This document shows positions 27,221 through 38,027 of a stretch of DNA of 64,000 nucleotides, in pieces. The stretch covers positions 149,710 to 213,709 of the forward strand of contig NZ_JPFU01000015.1 in the NCBI RefSeq assembly GCF_000722695.1. The letters are read 5' to 3'. The first letter of the stretch is position 1. Each line of letters begins with the position of its first letter. The stretch is from Streptococcus mitis (GTDB lineage Bacteria > Bacillota > Bacilli > Lactobacillales > Streptococcaceae). The position numbers and the translations under genes are program-made. The notes beneath the pieces were generated by a model. That model saw only the letters and a list, made by a program, of their open reading frames with translations. It made no database searches and had not been told where the DNA came from.

Positions 27221-27640
27221 CTATAACTCGAAAAAGGTATAGAAATAGAATGTTTCACGAGAAACACTCAATTTCAAGTTAACTAGCAAGAAGTCTTCTC
27301 TTGTAAGCTTGTAGGACAAGCATTTTTTCAGATAGTTGTTGAAGCAATTTTCGATGAATGCAACTTCTTTAGGAGTCGTTTTCTTAGTTCCTTTAGGTAA
27401 CCATCTACGAATGAGCTTATTGTGATTCTCATTAGTTCCCCTTTCCCAAGAGGCATAGGGGTGCGCATAATAGATGTGTTCCTTAGAAAACACATCAGAC
27501 AAGCGGTTAAATTCTGTTCCGTTATCTACCGAATTTGATGCTGTTTTAAGATGAGTTTTAAAGCCTGATTGACCGACTCAACGCTTTTATTTGGAATCAA
27601 TCGGATGATTTGATGTCTACTTCTTCTATCATCAAGAAAA
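27221..27640 (-). mobile_element. IS30-family transposase remnant
   Basis: The open part (27221-27502) has [20 protein letters not shown] and [10 protein letters not shown], the C-terminal catalytic region of IS30 transposases (Glu of the DDE triad in WERGTNEN). Upstream, [13 protein letters not shown] (second Asp region) is in the same frame, and FLDDRRSRHQIIRLIPNKSV is in another frame, joined at a frameshift near 27530. The N-terminal half is absent. Confidence 0.85.
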
Positions 27641-27836
27641 GTGTATAGTAGTTTAGTAAAAAGTATCACCTTTTATACTAAACAAAGCAACAAACTAAAG
27701 AATCTTTCCTAACCAACTAAAAGAACTCATTTATAAGTATGGATCAGACTTACAACATCAATAACAAATCTTTAGCAAGGAAAAATTGATGTGAGCTACT
27801 GTTTGATTTCTGAAAAGTATAATAACTACCTTGATA

Positions 27837-27989
27837 GAAGACACTGATGGTGTTCGATATACCTATCATACTCATCAGATAAAGGCTTGTTTGGGTTACA
27901 AGAGATGTAATCTGATAGGTAAGCGCCAAGTGAGAATTTACATGGGATTGGTACTTATGGCCAATAACCTCCTAAAACATAATATATAG
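27837..27989 (+). mobile_element. Transposase C-terminal remnant
   Basis: The frame EDTDGVRYTYHTHQIKACLG ... IGKRQVRIYMGLVLMANNLL to a stop looks like the end of a transposase, with no start. I cannot name the IS family. Between 27650 and 27836 I see nothing else recognisable. Confidence 0.4.
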
Positions 27990-28035
27990 AACCTAGAATA
28001 GTACACCACTATTACTAAAACATTTCTAGAGATTA

Positions 28036-28231
28036 ATACTCAATGAAAATTAAAAAGCAAACTAGGAAGCTAGCCGTAGGCTGCTCAAAACACTGTTTTG
28101 AGGTTGTAGATGGAACTGACGAAGTCAGCTCAAAGCACGGCTTTGAGGTTGCAGATAAAACTGACGAAGTCAGTAACATATATACGTCAAGGCGAAGCTG
28201 ACGTGGTTTGAAGAGATTTTCGAAGAGTATA
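28036..28231. repeat. BOX element, long form
   Basis: About 196 nt, bounded by ATACTCAATGAAAATTAAAA and GATTTTCGAAGAGTATAA. The middle has two related modules (GTAGATGGAACTGACGAAGT and CAGATAAAACTGACGAAGT), longer than the 113-nt copies. Confidence 0.9.
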
Positions 28232-28303
28232 ATTTGACTTTCCTAATTGATTTGTTCAGATCTTATTCCAATCTACTATACAATAAGAGAACAACTCAAA
28301 ATT

Positions 28304-28344
28304 AAAAAGCTAGAGTTTCGCAATTGGAAATCTCTAGCTTTTTT
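28304..28344. terminator. Hairpin terminator near the giant surface protein gene
   Basis: AAAAAGCTAGAG pairs with CTCTAGCTTTTTT around a 16-nt loop; T runs on both strands. It lies about 100 bases after the stop of the gene at 28448. Confidence 0.8.
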
Positions 28345-28447
28345 GTGGTTGAGAACTATTTTGTCTCAGGCTCTTTCTTATGAGAGGTACTTGTTTAAGC
28401 TTTGAAAATCGGATTTATCATCTGATGTTTATCAAACAATCTACCAA

Positions 28448-31400
28448 TTAAGCTTCTTCGTCATCTTTACGACGACCTGCAAGACCAAGACCAAGTAATG
28501 CACTTGCGGCTGCTGCTACCATAGCTACAGTAGAATCTGCTGTACCTGTATTTGGCAATTCTTTAGCTACTTTACGCGCATTTGCTTGTGCTGATGCTGC
28601 TTGAGTAGTAGCTGTATCTACAGCTGGTGTTTGAGCAGCTGGTGTTTGACTAGCTTGGTCGTTAGCTGGAGTTGCATGATCAGTTGATAGAGCAACTTTC
28701 GCCATGAAGTCTTCGATACGTTTCACCATTGCATCCACTTCTGCTTGACTTGCGTCTGCATTAGCAAATACTTTCTTAGCATCTGCTGATAATGCATTCG
28801 CTTCTTTTGCAGTTTCTGCATCAAACTTAAATTCATCTAATTGATGGATAGCACCTTCTAACTTCGCTTTATCCGCTTTCGCGTCAGTGTTAGTAGCTCC
28901 GTTATTGTCAGAAGTTCCGTTTCCGTTACCATTGTTATTGCCTCCACCATTTGATGGTACATATGGACGTTGTTTGAAGATATCTTTAGCTACGATTGTG
29001 TAAACTTTACCATCTTTAGTAATTACAGTTGCATTTCCTGCTTTGTCGAAGATAACTTCTAGCACATCAGCATTTGCTCCTTTAATCTTAGCTTTTGCAG
29101 CTTCTTTTTCTGCATCTGTTACGTTATTGAAGTCTGCTACTGTTTCTTTTTCGAAGTCAAGGTTGATGTTATCTCCGCTATTCTTAGCTGTTACATCACT
29201 TGCTGTTTTCACTAATTGGTCTTTTGCAATTGATACTGTATTTCCATCTAATGTGACTGTTGCGTTCCCTTTATCGTCTACTACTACAGTCGCTCCTGGA
29301 TTTACTGCTTCAATTGCTTTCTTAACTGCTGCTTTTTCAGCATCTGTTAATTTTTCCTTATCAGCTACTAATGTGCGAATAGCAGGAGTTTTAACAGCTG
29401 TATTCTTAGCTGCATCTGCCAAATCATCTACTGGAATGACTAGGTCTAAAGCTGGAATGTTAAGAACTGTACCATCACCTTTAGCTACTGTTGCATTACC
29501 CTTATCGTCTACTACTACAGTTGAACCTGGGTTGACTGCTTTAACCTTATCTTCGATGGCTTTCTTCTCTTCTGAAGTTAGAGCATCTGGATTTGCGACT
29601 ACAGTTTTAGATGCTGGTGTATTTACATCATTACCTGCATTTTCTTTAGTGATATCATCTTGTGTTTTCACTAAATCAGTTGCTGGAATGATCGCTGTCT
29701 TACCTTCCGGAGTTGTAACTGTTGCGTTACCTTTATCGTCCACTACTACAGTCGCTCCTGGATTTACTGCTTTAACCTTATCTTCGATAGCTTTCTTCTC
29801 AGCGTCTGTAAGTTTGTCTAGGTTAGCTACTACAGTTTTAGATGCTGGTGTATTCACATCGTTGCCTGCATTTGGTTTAGCTGCATCCGCTGCTGACTTA
29901 GTCAAATCTGTTGCTGGGATTACCGCTGTCTTACCTTCTGGCGTTGTGACTGTCGCATTACCTTTGTCGTCTACGACTACAGTTGAACCTGGGTTGACTG
30001 CTTTAATCTTATCTTCGATGGCTTTCTTCTCAGCGTCTGTAAGTTTGTCTGGGTTAGCTACTACAGTTTTGTCCGCTGGTTTAACGATGTCATTGCCTGC
30101 GTTTGGTTTAGTTGCATCCGCTGCTGACTTAGTCAAGTCTGTTGCTGGGATTACCGCTGTCTTACCTGCTGGGATTGTTACTGTGGCGTTACCTTTATCG
30201 TCTACGACTACAGTCGATCCTGGATTTACTGCTTTAACCTTATCTTCAATCGCTTTCTTCTCAGCGTCTGTAAGTTTGTCTGGGTTAGCTACTACAGTTT
30301 TGTCCGCTGGTTTAACGATGTCATTGCCTGCGTTTGGTTTAGCTGCATCTGATGTTGACTTAGTCAAGTCTGACGCTGGGATAACCGCTGTCTTACCTGC
30401 TAGGGTTGTTACTGTGGCGTTGCCTTTATCGTCTACGACTACAGTCGATCCTGGATTTACTGCTTTAACCTTATCTTCAATCGCTTTCTTCTCAGCGTCT
30501 GTAAGTTTGTCTGGGTTAGCTACTACTGTCTTATCCGCTGGTTTAACGATGTCATTGCCTGCATTTGGTTTAGCTGCATCCGCTGCTGACTTAGTCAAGT
30601 CTGTTGATGGAATTACCGCTGTCTTACCTGCTGGAGTTGTAACTGTCGCGTTGCCTTTATCGTCTACTACTACAGTTGAACCTGGGTTAACAGATTTAAC
30701 CTTATCTTCGATGGCTTTCTTCTCTTCTGGAGTTAACGCATCTGGATTTGCTACTACTGTCTTATCCGCTGGTTTAACGATGTCATTGCCTGCATTTGGT
30801 TTAGCTGCATCCGCTGCTGACTTAGTCAAGTCTGTTGATGGAATTACCGCTGTCTTACCTGCTGGAGTTGTAACTGTCGCGTTGCCTTTATCGTCTACTA
30901 CTACAGTTGAACCTGGGTTAACAGCTTTAACCTTATCTTCGATGGCTTTCTTCTCTTCTGGAGTTAACGCATCTGGATTTGCTACTACTGTCTTATCCGC
31001 TGGTTTAACGATGTCATCACCTGCATTTGGTTTGACTGCATCCGCTGCTGACTTAGTCAAGTCTGTTGATGGGATTACGGCTGTCTTACCTGCTGGAGTT
31101 GTGACTGTCGCATTTCCTTTATCGTCTACTACTACAGTCGCTCCTGGATTTACTGCTTTAACCTTATCCTCGATCGCTTTCTTCTCTTCTGGAGTTAACG
31201 CATCTGGATTTGCTACTACTGTCTTATCCGCTGGTTTAACGATGTCATCACCTGCATTTGGTTTAGCTGCATCCGCTGCTGACTTAGTCAAGTCTGTTGC
31301 TGGGATTACCGCGGTCTTACCTGCTGGAGTTGTAACTGTCGCATTTCCTTTATCGTCCACTACTACAGTTGAACCTGGGTTAACAGCTTTAACCTTATCT

Positions 31401-34400
31401 TCGATCGCTTTCTTCTCAGCATCTGTCAACTTGTCTGGGTTAGCTACTACAGTTTTGTCCGCTGGTTTAACGATGTCATTGCCTGCGTTTGGTTTAGCTG
31501 CATCTGCTGCTGACTTAGTCAAGTCTGACGCTGGGATAACCGCTGTCTTACCTTCTGGCGTTGTGACTGTCGCATTTCCTTTATCGTCTACGACTACAGT
31601 TGAACCTGGATTGACTGCTTTAACCTTATCTTCGATCGCTTTCTTCTCTTCTGGAGTTAACGCATCTGGATTTGCTACTACTGTCTTATCCGCTGGTTTA
31701 ACGATGTCATTGCCTGCGTTTGGTTTAGCTGCGTCTGCTGCTAACTTAGTCAAGTCTGACGCTGGGATAACCGCTGTCTTACCTTCTGGCGTTGTGACTG
31801 TCGCATTTCCTTTATCATCCACTACTACAGTTGAACCTGGATTGACTGCTTTAACCTTATCTTCGATGGCTTTCTTCTCTTCTGGAGTTAATGCATCTGG
31901 ATTTGCTACCACTGTCTTATCCGCTGGTTTAACGATGTCATTGCCTGCGTTTGGTTTCTTAGTATCTTCAACAGTACGTACTAATTCTTCTACAGGAATC
32001 ACTTGTGTTTGACCATCTGGAGTTGAAACTTTAGCATTTCCTTTTTCATCTACTGTTACTACAGAGTTTGGATTTACAGCTTCAACTGCTGCTTTAATTT
32101 TCTCCTTCTCAGCATCTGTCAACTTAGCTGGATCATTTACGACTACTTTATCTGCTGGTTTAACTACGTCGTTTCCTGCTTTTGGATCATTTGCTGTATC
32201 AGCAGTTTTCACTACTTGCTCAGGAGTGATGATTTCCTGATGACCGTCTGGAGTTGTAACAGTAATATTTCCATCTGCATCTTGAGTAATTTCTTTAGCA
32301 TCTGGATTTACTTTCTTAACAGCTTCTAAGACCTTAGCTTTTTCAGCATCTGTTAAAGCACTTGGATCATTTACAAGAACTTTATCAGCTGGAATATTTA
32401 CTTCACCTACAGCTTTAATAGCCGCTTTATCTGACTCTTCAATTCCATTGACAGCTTCTGCTGTTTTAGCTGCATCTACAGATTTTTTAGCTTGTTCTGC
32501 AATCTTATCTACTTGAGCTTTAAGATCTTCTTTAGCTTTAGGAGTCAAGTCGTCACGAGCATCGATTGCTGCTTTTTTAGCTGTTGCTTCGTCATCAATT
32601 GCTTTACGAGCGTTTGGTTTATCTTCTACAACAGGTACAGATTTTTCGATTTCTTTCTTAGCTTCTTCTTGAAGTTGCTTAACTTCAGCATCTGTTCCAG
32701 CTTTATCGATTGCTTTCTTAGCTTCTTCAGCTAGAGTTTTAGCTGCATCTGCTGCAACTTTCTTCTCTTCATCTGTAGCATCTGGAGTGTTTTCGATCTC
32801 TTTTAATTGTTCAGCTAATTTATCATCGATTGCTTTCTTAGCTACTGGTTTCGTTACTGCTTCTGGATTCACAGCCGCAACTTCATCTACACCTGTTTTC
32901 TTAGCTGTATCTACTGCTTTTTGAGCTTCAGCTGCTTTTTCTGGTGTATCTGCGTTGTCTGGTTGTGCATTAATTGCATCTGTTGCTGATTTAGCCTTAT
33001 CTTGAGCATCTTTCTTAGCCGCGTCTTTTTCTTCTTTCGTTAAATCAGTACGAGCATCGATTTCTGCTTCTTTCTTAGCTAATTCATCCGCTACTGCTTT
33101 CTTAGCTGCTTCTTTAGCTACTGGATTTACAGATTTAACATCCGCTACACCCTTATCTTTTGCATTATCAACCGCAGTTTGAGCTGCTGTTGCTGCTTCT
33201 GGTGTTTCTACATTGTCTGGTTGTGCGTTAATTGCATCTGTAGCTTCTTTCGCTTTGGCTTGAGCATCTTTCTTAGCTGCAGCTTTTTCTGCATCAGACA
33301 AGTCTGTACGCGCATCAATTTCTGCTTCTTTCTTAGCTAATTCGTCTGCCACTGCTTTCTTAGCTGCTTCTTTAGCTACTGGATTCACTTTCGCAATTTC
33401 ATCTAATCCAGCTGTTTTCGCTGTATCTACTGCTGCATCTGTTGTTGCTGCATCAATTGCTTCTTTAGCTTTCTTAGCTTCTTCCGCTGCTTTATCTTTT
33501 GCTGCTTTTTTCTCTGCATCTGTCAAGTCTGTACGAGCATCAATAGCATTGTTTTTAGCTGTCAATGCATCGTCGATTGCTTTCTTAGCTTCCGTTTTCT
33601 TAACTGCTGCTGGATTTACAGCTGTAACATCAGCTACACCTGTTTTCTTAGCCGCATCCACTGCATCTTGTGCTGTTTTCGCTGCTTCTGGTGTATCCGC
33701 TGCATCTGGTTGTTTAGCAATTTCAGCTAGTTGTGCGTCAGCTTTATCTTTTGCTTCTTTCTTAGCTGCTGTTTTTTCTTCATCAGTTAAGTCTGTGCGC
33801 GCATCGATTTCTTTATTTTTAGCTGTTAATGCATCTGCAATTGCTGTTTTCGCTGCTTCTTTCGCTACTGGAGTTACGTTTTCAACTGCTGTAGTTCCAT
33901 CTGTTTTAACTTTATCAACTTCTGCGTTTGTAGTTGCTTTATCAACTGCATCTTTAGCTGCTACTGCTTTTGCTTTTGCAATTTCTTTCGCTTTAGTTTT
34001 TTCTTCTGGAGTTAAATCCGTACGCGCATCAATTTCATTGTTTTTAGCTGTTAATGCATCGTCGATTGCTTTCTTAGCTGCTGGTTTCTTAGCCGCTACT
34101 GGATCTACAGCTTTAATATCTGCTACACCTTTATCTTTTGCTACATCTACTGCTGTTTGTGCTGCTGTAGCTTTGTCAGCTGAATCAGTAATAGATGGTT
34201 GTGCATCAATTGCATCTGTTGCTTCTTTAGCTTTATCTTGAGCTTCTTTCTTAGCTGCGTCTTTTTCTTCTTTCGTCAAATCAGTACGAGCGTCGATTTG
34301 CTCTTCTTTCTTAGTTAACTCATCTGCGACTGCTTTTTTAGCTGCTTCTTTTGCTACTGGATTTACAGATGTTACATCTGCTACACCTTTATCTTCAGCA

Positions 34401-37400
34401 TCATTAACGATTTTTTGAGCTGCCGCTGCTGCGTCTGCAGTTTCTGCATTGTCAGGTTGAGCGTTGATTTTAGCTAATTCAGCATCTGCTAATTTTTGAG
34501 CTTCAGCTTTTGCTGCTGTTTTCTCAGCATCTGTTAAATCAGTACGTTTGTCGATTTCAGAATTTTTATCTGTTAATGCATTTGCAATTGCTTCTTTAGC
34601 ATTTTCTTTTGCTACTGGGTTAACTTTACCAATCGCTGTAGTTCCAGCTGTTTTAGCTTGATCTACTGCATCGTTTGTTGTTGCAGTGTCAATAGCTTTA
34701 GTTGCTTCTGCTGCAGCCGTATTATTTTTCACGATAGCTGCATCTTTTTCTGCTTGTGTTAGATTTGTATCTGCTTTAATCGCATCTTCTTTAGCTTTAC
34801 GAGCTGCTTCAACATCTGCTTTTGCTGCGTCTTTTTTCGCTACCACTGGATTATCTGCTGCGATTGCATCAGTTCCTGCATTTTGAGCTTTATCAAGAGC
34901 ATCTTTTGTTGTAACTTCAGGTTTTGCAATTTCATCAAGAGTTTTAGCTTTATCTGCATTTACTTTCTTGATTGCTTCATCTTTTTCTTCTTGAGTTGCT
35001 TCTGGGTTATTGTTAATAGCCTCAATTTGCTTCTCAGCTGCTTTATTAACCTCGTCGATAGCTGGTTGTTTATCTAAGGTTACAAACTCTGATAATGGTC
35101 TTGTATCTTTTGAACCATCTGTATAGGTTACTACAAGATTTCCTCTGTCATCTTTTGTGACTGATTGAATCTTACCATTTTTATCAACTGCAGTATCTTT
35201 TGCGATATTCGCGTCGTCGTTATCCTGCTTGTACTCAAGTTGCAGTTTTTCTTTGACTTTAGCTAAATCAGCTTCTGTTACGTTTGCTGGATCTGTTACA
35301 ACAACTTTTTCAGTTGGTGTCTTGATATCGTACTTATCTGTTTGAGATTTAACGATGAATTCAACATACCCAGGTTTTCTTCGACGAAGTTCATAGTTCT
35401 CAACACTATAGGATTCATTTGCTGGCATAGATTTAACACCGTCATTATCTTTAGCCTCGATAAAACTTGTCCACTTTTGCCCAGCTTTCAGATTTGTTAC
35501 TCCAACCATCTTAATAGTAGCTGTTTTCTTATCATCAGATACAGTTCCTTCCCCAGATGCTACAGCACTGTCAGTTACCTTTCCTATGGTAAAACCATAA
35601 CCACTAGCGTTATCACTTTCATCTAAACCTTTATTTCGTAGATATAAATTTTTAACTGTTATATCGTCTTTACCTGTGAATGTTAAATCAGTATTCTCAC
35701 CAGTGTAAACGTAGATTTGACGTTTGTCAGCGTTTGAATATGGAAGTTCAACTGTTGGAGCTAGGTTTGTACGTGCGAAGTCAGTTAATGGTTTTTTATC
35801 AATAGAACCGTCTTTATAGGTTACTACAACATTGTTTCCGTCTTTAGTGATAGAAGCAATACGATCTGATTGATTCTCTACATCTGTTCCTCTTATAGCT
35901 GTCGGTATATTTTTATCTGGATTTTTCTCTTCTGAAGCATATGCAATTTTAACTTTTTCTTTAATTTTGGCAAACTCGGTATCAGTAACGTTGTTAGCAT
36001 CTGATACAGCCACTTTATCCGCACCTTCTAGAGATTTAATATCATATTTTGCTGTTTGAGCTTTTAATTTAATAGTAAACGCACCTGGATCTGTAGCATA
36101 AGTATTTCCTTTAGCTGTATTGTCAATAAATGCCCCATCTGTATCAGTTGCTGTTGCATAACGAGTTACAATTGTAAGTTCTTGATTTGGTTCTTTAGGG
36201 AAGGCACTCGCTGCAATTCCAGAGTTATCTTTTGAAATATTACCTTTAATTTTTACAATAGCTGGATTTTCTGCTGTTGCTACCGTTTCAGTAGAAATTT
36301 TTTCAACGGTTGTATTGTACTGATTATCTAAAACATCAGGATTTGATGCATCTTTAACTGGTGAATCCTGATTTCCACCACGTTTTACTGTAGCTGATGC
36401 CACTTTTCCAGTGTCATCTTTAAATTTAATAGGAATTTCAAAATCCTCATTAGCATATACAAAAACGTCTTTTTTACCATCTAATGAGAATGGAATTTCT
36501 ACAGTTGGTTTCTCATTTGTACGAGCTACACTTGCAACTGGAGTAGTATCTACTGAACCATCTTTATAGGTAACAGTAACTGTTCCATTTTCGACAGTGA
36601 TTCCGTTTTCTGCTACTACTGAAGATTTGTTTGCTAAAACTTCTCCTTTTTTAGACGCTAATCGAGCATCTTCTGTAGTTGCAGTATCAGAATATTGAAT
36701 TTTAATTTCGTTTTTGATTTTGGCAATATCTGCTTCAGTTAAGCTATCAACATTTGAAACAGCAATCTTATCAGCATTTGATTCTGGCAGCTTGATGTCA
36801 TATTTGTATGTTTGAGATTTAACAACTAAGTTGAAATAACCAGGAGCTGATGGCTTGCTACCTCCAGACAGTTTAGCCCCAGTAGAATCTGCAAGTTGTA
36901 AATATCTTGCCCCTAATACTGCTCGTTGATCTTCAGTTTTCGTGTAAGATGTAAGTCCTTTAAACGTGTCGTTTGGTTTACCAGTGATTTTAATTGTTAC
37001 TGGGCCTTGAGTTTCAGTTAGTGTTTGATGATAACTCCAACCATAACCATCTATTTCAACTTCTTCTTCTGGAGGCATAGATCCGCCTTTACCTTTCGCA
37101 TAAGCTATCGCTTGATCACTTTTCGATTTTAGTAAGAACTGACCACTTCCAGCTTTAACTGTTGCTTTAGTAATATTTCCAGCTGTTGAGCTAACTGTAA
37201 TATTGACATCTGCGTCTTCTTCGTTATAAAGGTAAATTTCTTTTCCAGTAGAGTACTCCATAGAATAAGTAAAGTTACCTTGAGTTTCAGTTGTTTCCGC
37301 ACGGAAAGCATTGTTTTTGTCTAATGCTTTTCCATTACGTGTATCGTTAGAACCTGTGTTTTCGATTGAGTTAGTGTCTGATTTTTTCTCAGTGTTTGCT

Positions 37401-37924
37401 GCTTTTTTACCTACAGTTTCTTTTCCGTTAGTAGTGTCTACTGCTGGAGTTTCTTTTTTCTCTACAGGTTTGTTTCTTAATCCAGCGTTAGCTGTATTTA
37501 CAAGTTTGTTGTAAGCTTTTGTAATTTGGTCTTGAGTTGTTGCGTTCACTAATGCAACTTTTGCAGCTTCTAAATCAGCTTTTAATACCGCAACAGATTC
37601 ATCTGTTTTATTAGCATAAGAACCGTTAGCAAGTTTTGTTTCAATTTCTGAAATGTAGCTTTCAAGTTGAGTTTTGTTCAAAGCTGGAGCTACTTCTGTC
37701 GCAGGCTTAGACTCGTCTTGTTCAAGTTGTGTGTCAGTCTTTCCAGTAACCTGTGTTCCCTGAACTTCAGCCGCTTGAACTGATACAGCTCCATTACCTA
37801 AGAACATGAAAAGAGCAGCGACTGCTACACTAGCCGCTCCAAAGCTATATTTACGAATCGAATAACGCGTGACCTTTTCACGACGTAGACGCTCAGCGCG
37901 ACTCATAGACGATTTATTTTCCAT
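28448..37924 (-). CDS. Giant LPXTG-anchored repeat surface protein
   Basis: About 3,158 aa. Order: YSIRK-type signal peptide (YSIRKYSFGAASVAVAALF, cleavage after VSVQA). An N-terminal region with repeated modules ending in YKDGS(V/I)D and DKYDIK follows. Then comes a long helical section (about residues 1000-1900) of repeats like VNPVAKEAAKKAVADEL and IDARTDLTDAEK (DUF1542/GA-like). About 15 units of ~76 aa follow (Rib-like; ANPDALTPEEKKAIEDKVKA ... VVVDDKGNATVTTP), nine of them near-identical. A final short helical segment precedes LPNTG, a membrane helix and GRRKDDEEA. Sortase A would attach it to peptidoglycan. AAGGAG is ten bases before ATG 37924; a longer frame to 37984 is rejected. Probably an adhesin; ligand unknown. 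Confidence 0.93.
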   Translation of the reverse strand: MENKSSMSRAERLRREKVTRYSIRKYSFGAASVAVAALFMFLGNGAVSVQAAEVQGTQVTGKTDTQLEQDESKPATEVAPALNKTQLESYISEIETKLANGSYANKTDESVAVLKADLEAAKVALVNATTQDQITKAYNKLVNTANAGLRNKPVEKKETPAVDTTNGKETVGKKAANTEKKSDTNSIENTGSNDTRNGKALDKNNAFRAETTETQGNFTYSMEYSTGKEIYLYNEEDADVNITVSSTAGNITKATVKAGSGQFLLKSKSDQAIAYAKGKGGSMPPEEEVEIDGYGWSYHQTLTETQGPVTIKITGKPNDTFKGLTSYTKTEDQRAVLGARYLQLADSTGAKLSGGSKPSAPGYFNLVVKSQTYKYDIKLPESNADKIAVSNVDSLTEADIAKIKNEIKIQYSDTATTEDARLASKKGEVLANKSSVVAENGITVENGTVTVTYKDGSVDTTPVASVARTNEKPTVEIPFSLDGKKDVFVYANEDFEIPIKFKDDTGKVASATVKRGGNQDSPVKDASNPDVLDNQYNTTVEKISTETVATAENPAIVKIKGNISKDNSGIAASAFPKEPNQELTIVTRYATATDTDGAFIDNTAKGNTYATDPGAFTIKLKAQTAKYDIKSLEGADKVAVSDANNVTDTEFAKIKEKVKIAYASEEKNPDKNIPTAIRGTDVENQSDRIASITKDGNNVVVTYKDGSIDKKPLTDFARTNLAPTVELPYSNADKRQIYVYTGENTDLTFTGKDDITVKNLYLRNKGLDESDNASGYGFTIGKVTDSAVASGEGTVSDDKKTATIKMVGVTNLKAGQKWTSFIEAKDNDGVKSMPANESYSVENYELRRRKPGYVEFIVKSQTDKYDIKTPTEKVVVTDPANVTEADLAKVKEKLQLEYKQDNDDANIAKDTAVDKNGKIQSVTKDDRGNLVVTYTDGSKDTRPLSEFVTLDKQPAIDEVNKAAEKQIEAINNNPEATQEEKDEAIKKVNADKAKTLDEIAKPEVTTKDALDKAQNAGTDAIAADNPVVAKKDAAKADVEAARKAKEDAIKADTNLTQAEKDAAIVKNNTAAAEATKAIDTATTNDAVDQAKTAGTTAIGKVNPVAKENAKEAIANALTDKNSEIDKRTDLTDAEKTAAKAEAQKLADAELAKINAQPDNAETADAAAAAQKIVNDAEDKGVADVTSVNPVAKEAAKKAVADELTKKEEQIDARTDLTKEEKDAAKKEAQDKAKEATDAIDAQPSITDSADKATAAQTAVDVAKDKGVADIKAVDPVAAKKPAAKKAIDDALTAKNNEIDARTDLTPEEKTKAKEIAKAKAVAAKDAVDKATTNAEVDKVKTDGTTAVENVTPVAKEAAKTAIADALTAKNKEIDARTDLTDEEKTAAKKEAKDKADAQLAEIAKQPDAADTPEAAKTAQDAVDAAKKTGVADVTAVNPAAVKKTEAKKAIDDALTAKNNAIDARTDLTDAEKKAAKDKAAEEAKKAKEAIDAATTDAAVDTAKTAGLDEIAKVNPVAKEAAKKAVADELAKKEAEIDARTDLSDAEKAAAKKDAQAKAKEATDAINAQPDNVETPEAATAAQTAVDNAKDKGVADVKSVNPVAKEAAKKAVADELAKKEAEIDARTDLTKEEKDAAKKDAQDKAKSATDAINAQPDNADTPEKAAEAQKAVDTAKKTGVDEVAAVNPEAVTKPVAKKAIDDKLAEQLKEIENTPDATDEEKKVAADAAKTLAEEAKKAIDKAGTDAEVKQLQEEAKKEIEKSVPVVEDKPNARKAIDDEATAKKAAIDARDDLTPKAKEDLKAQVDKIAEQAKKSVDAAKTAEAVNGIEESDKAAIKAVGEVNIPADKVLVNDPSALTDAEKAKVLEAVKKVNPDAKEITQDADGNITVTTPDGHQEIITPEQVVKTADTANDPKAGNDVVKPADKVVVNDPAKLTDAEKEKIKAAVEAVNPNSVVTVDEKGNAKVSTPDGQTQVIPVEELVRTVEDTKKPNAGNDIVKPADKTVVANPDALTPEEKKAIEDKVKAVNPGSTVVVDDKGNATVTTPEGKTAVIPASDLTKLAADAAKPNAGNDIVKPADKTVVANPDALTPEEKKAIEDKVKAVNPGSTVVVDDKGNATVTTPEGKTAVIPASDLTKSAADAAKPNAGNDIVKPADKTVVANPDKLTDAEKKAIEDKVKAVNPGSTVVVDDKGNATVTTPAGKTAVIPATDLTKSAADAAKPNAGDDIVKPADKTVVANPDALTPEEKKAIEDKVKAVNPGATVVVDDKGNATVTTPAGKTAVIPSTDLTKSAADAVKPNAGDDIVKPADKTVVANPDALTPEEKKAIEDKVKAVNPGSTVVVDDKGNATVTTPAGKTAVIPSTDLTKSAADAAKPNAGNDIVKPADKTVVANPDALTPEEKKAIEDKVKSVNPGSTVVVDDKGNATVTTPAGKTAVIPSTDLTKSAADAAKPNAGNDIVKPADKTVVANPDKLTDAEKKAIEDKVKAVNPGSTVVVDDKGNATVTTLAGKTAVIPASDLTKSTSDAAKPNAGNDIVKPADKTVVANPDKLTDAEKKAIEDKVKAVNPGSTVVVDDKGNATVTIPAGKTAVIPATDLTKSAADATKPNAGNDIVKPADKTVVANPDKLTDAEKKAIEDKIKAVNPGSTVVVDDKGNATVTTPEGKTAVIPATDLTKSAADAAKPNAGNDVNTPASKTVVANLDKLTDAEKKAIEDKVKAVNPGATVVVDDKGNATVTTPEGKTAIIPATDLVKTQDDITKENAGNDVNTPASKTVVANPDALTSEEKKAIEDKVKAVNPGSTVVVDDKGNATVAKGDGTVLNIPALDLVIPVDDLADAAKNTAVKTPAIRTLVADKEKLTDAEKAAVKKAIEAVNPGATVVVDDKGNATVTLDGNTVSIAKDQLVKTASDVTAKNSGDNINLDFEKETVADFNNVTDAEKEAAKAKIKGANADVLEVIFDKAGNATVITKDGKVYTIVAKDIFKQRPYVPSNGGGNNNGNGNGTSDNNGATNTDAKADKAKLEGAIHQLDEFKFDAETAKEANALSADAKKVFANADASQAEVDAMVKRIEDFMAKVALSTDHATPANDQASQTPAAQTPAVDTATTQAASAQANARKVAKELPNTGTADSTVAMVAAAASALLGLGLAGRRKDDEEA
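29600..32000. repeat. Tandem repeat array inside the surface protein gene
   Basis: Units of about 228-231 nt repeat with few differences, encoding the ~76-aa Rib-like modules. Variation is confined to blocks such as DALTPEEK versus DKLTDAEK and TTPEGK versus TTPAGK, a pattern expected from unequal crossing over or gene conversion. Assembly errors in copy number are possible here. Confidence 0.85.
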
Positions 37925-38027
37925 TAATTTGGATCTCCTTTTAAGTGTACATTTTGGATTTTCACACAAAACTAGCCGTTTCACAAAAACAACTACTTTT
38001 TACTTAATATGAAAATCTGTATTTAAG

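Noticed and set aside
28304..28344. Possible CRISPR or attenuator-like repeat
   Set aside because: A single hairpin with T runs on both strands; a terminator is the simpler reading. No CRISPR arrays were seen anywhere in the window.
29600..32000. CRISPR-like regular repeats
   Set aside because: The units are 228-231 nt coding repeats in frame, with no unique spacers.
29043..32012. A 989-codon open frame on the plus strand
   Set aside because: It is the antisense of the tandem-repeat array; its long openness is explained by repetition and by codon choice of the real gene on the other strand. No ribosome-binding site or family features.
33549..34241. A 230-codon plus-strand open frame
   Set aside because: Shadow of the helical repeat section of the giant surface protein; Ala/Ser-rich composition follows from the opposite strand.
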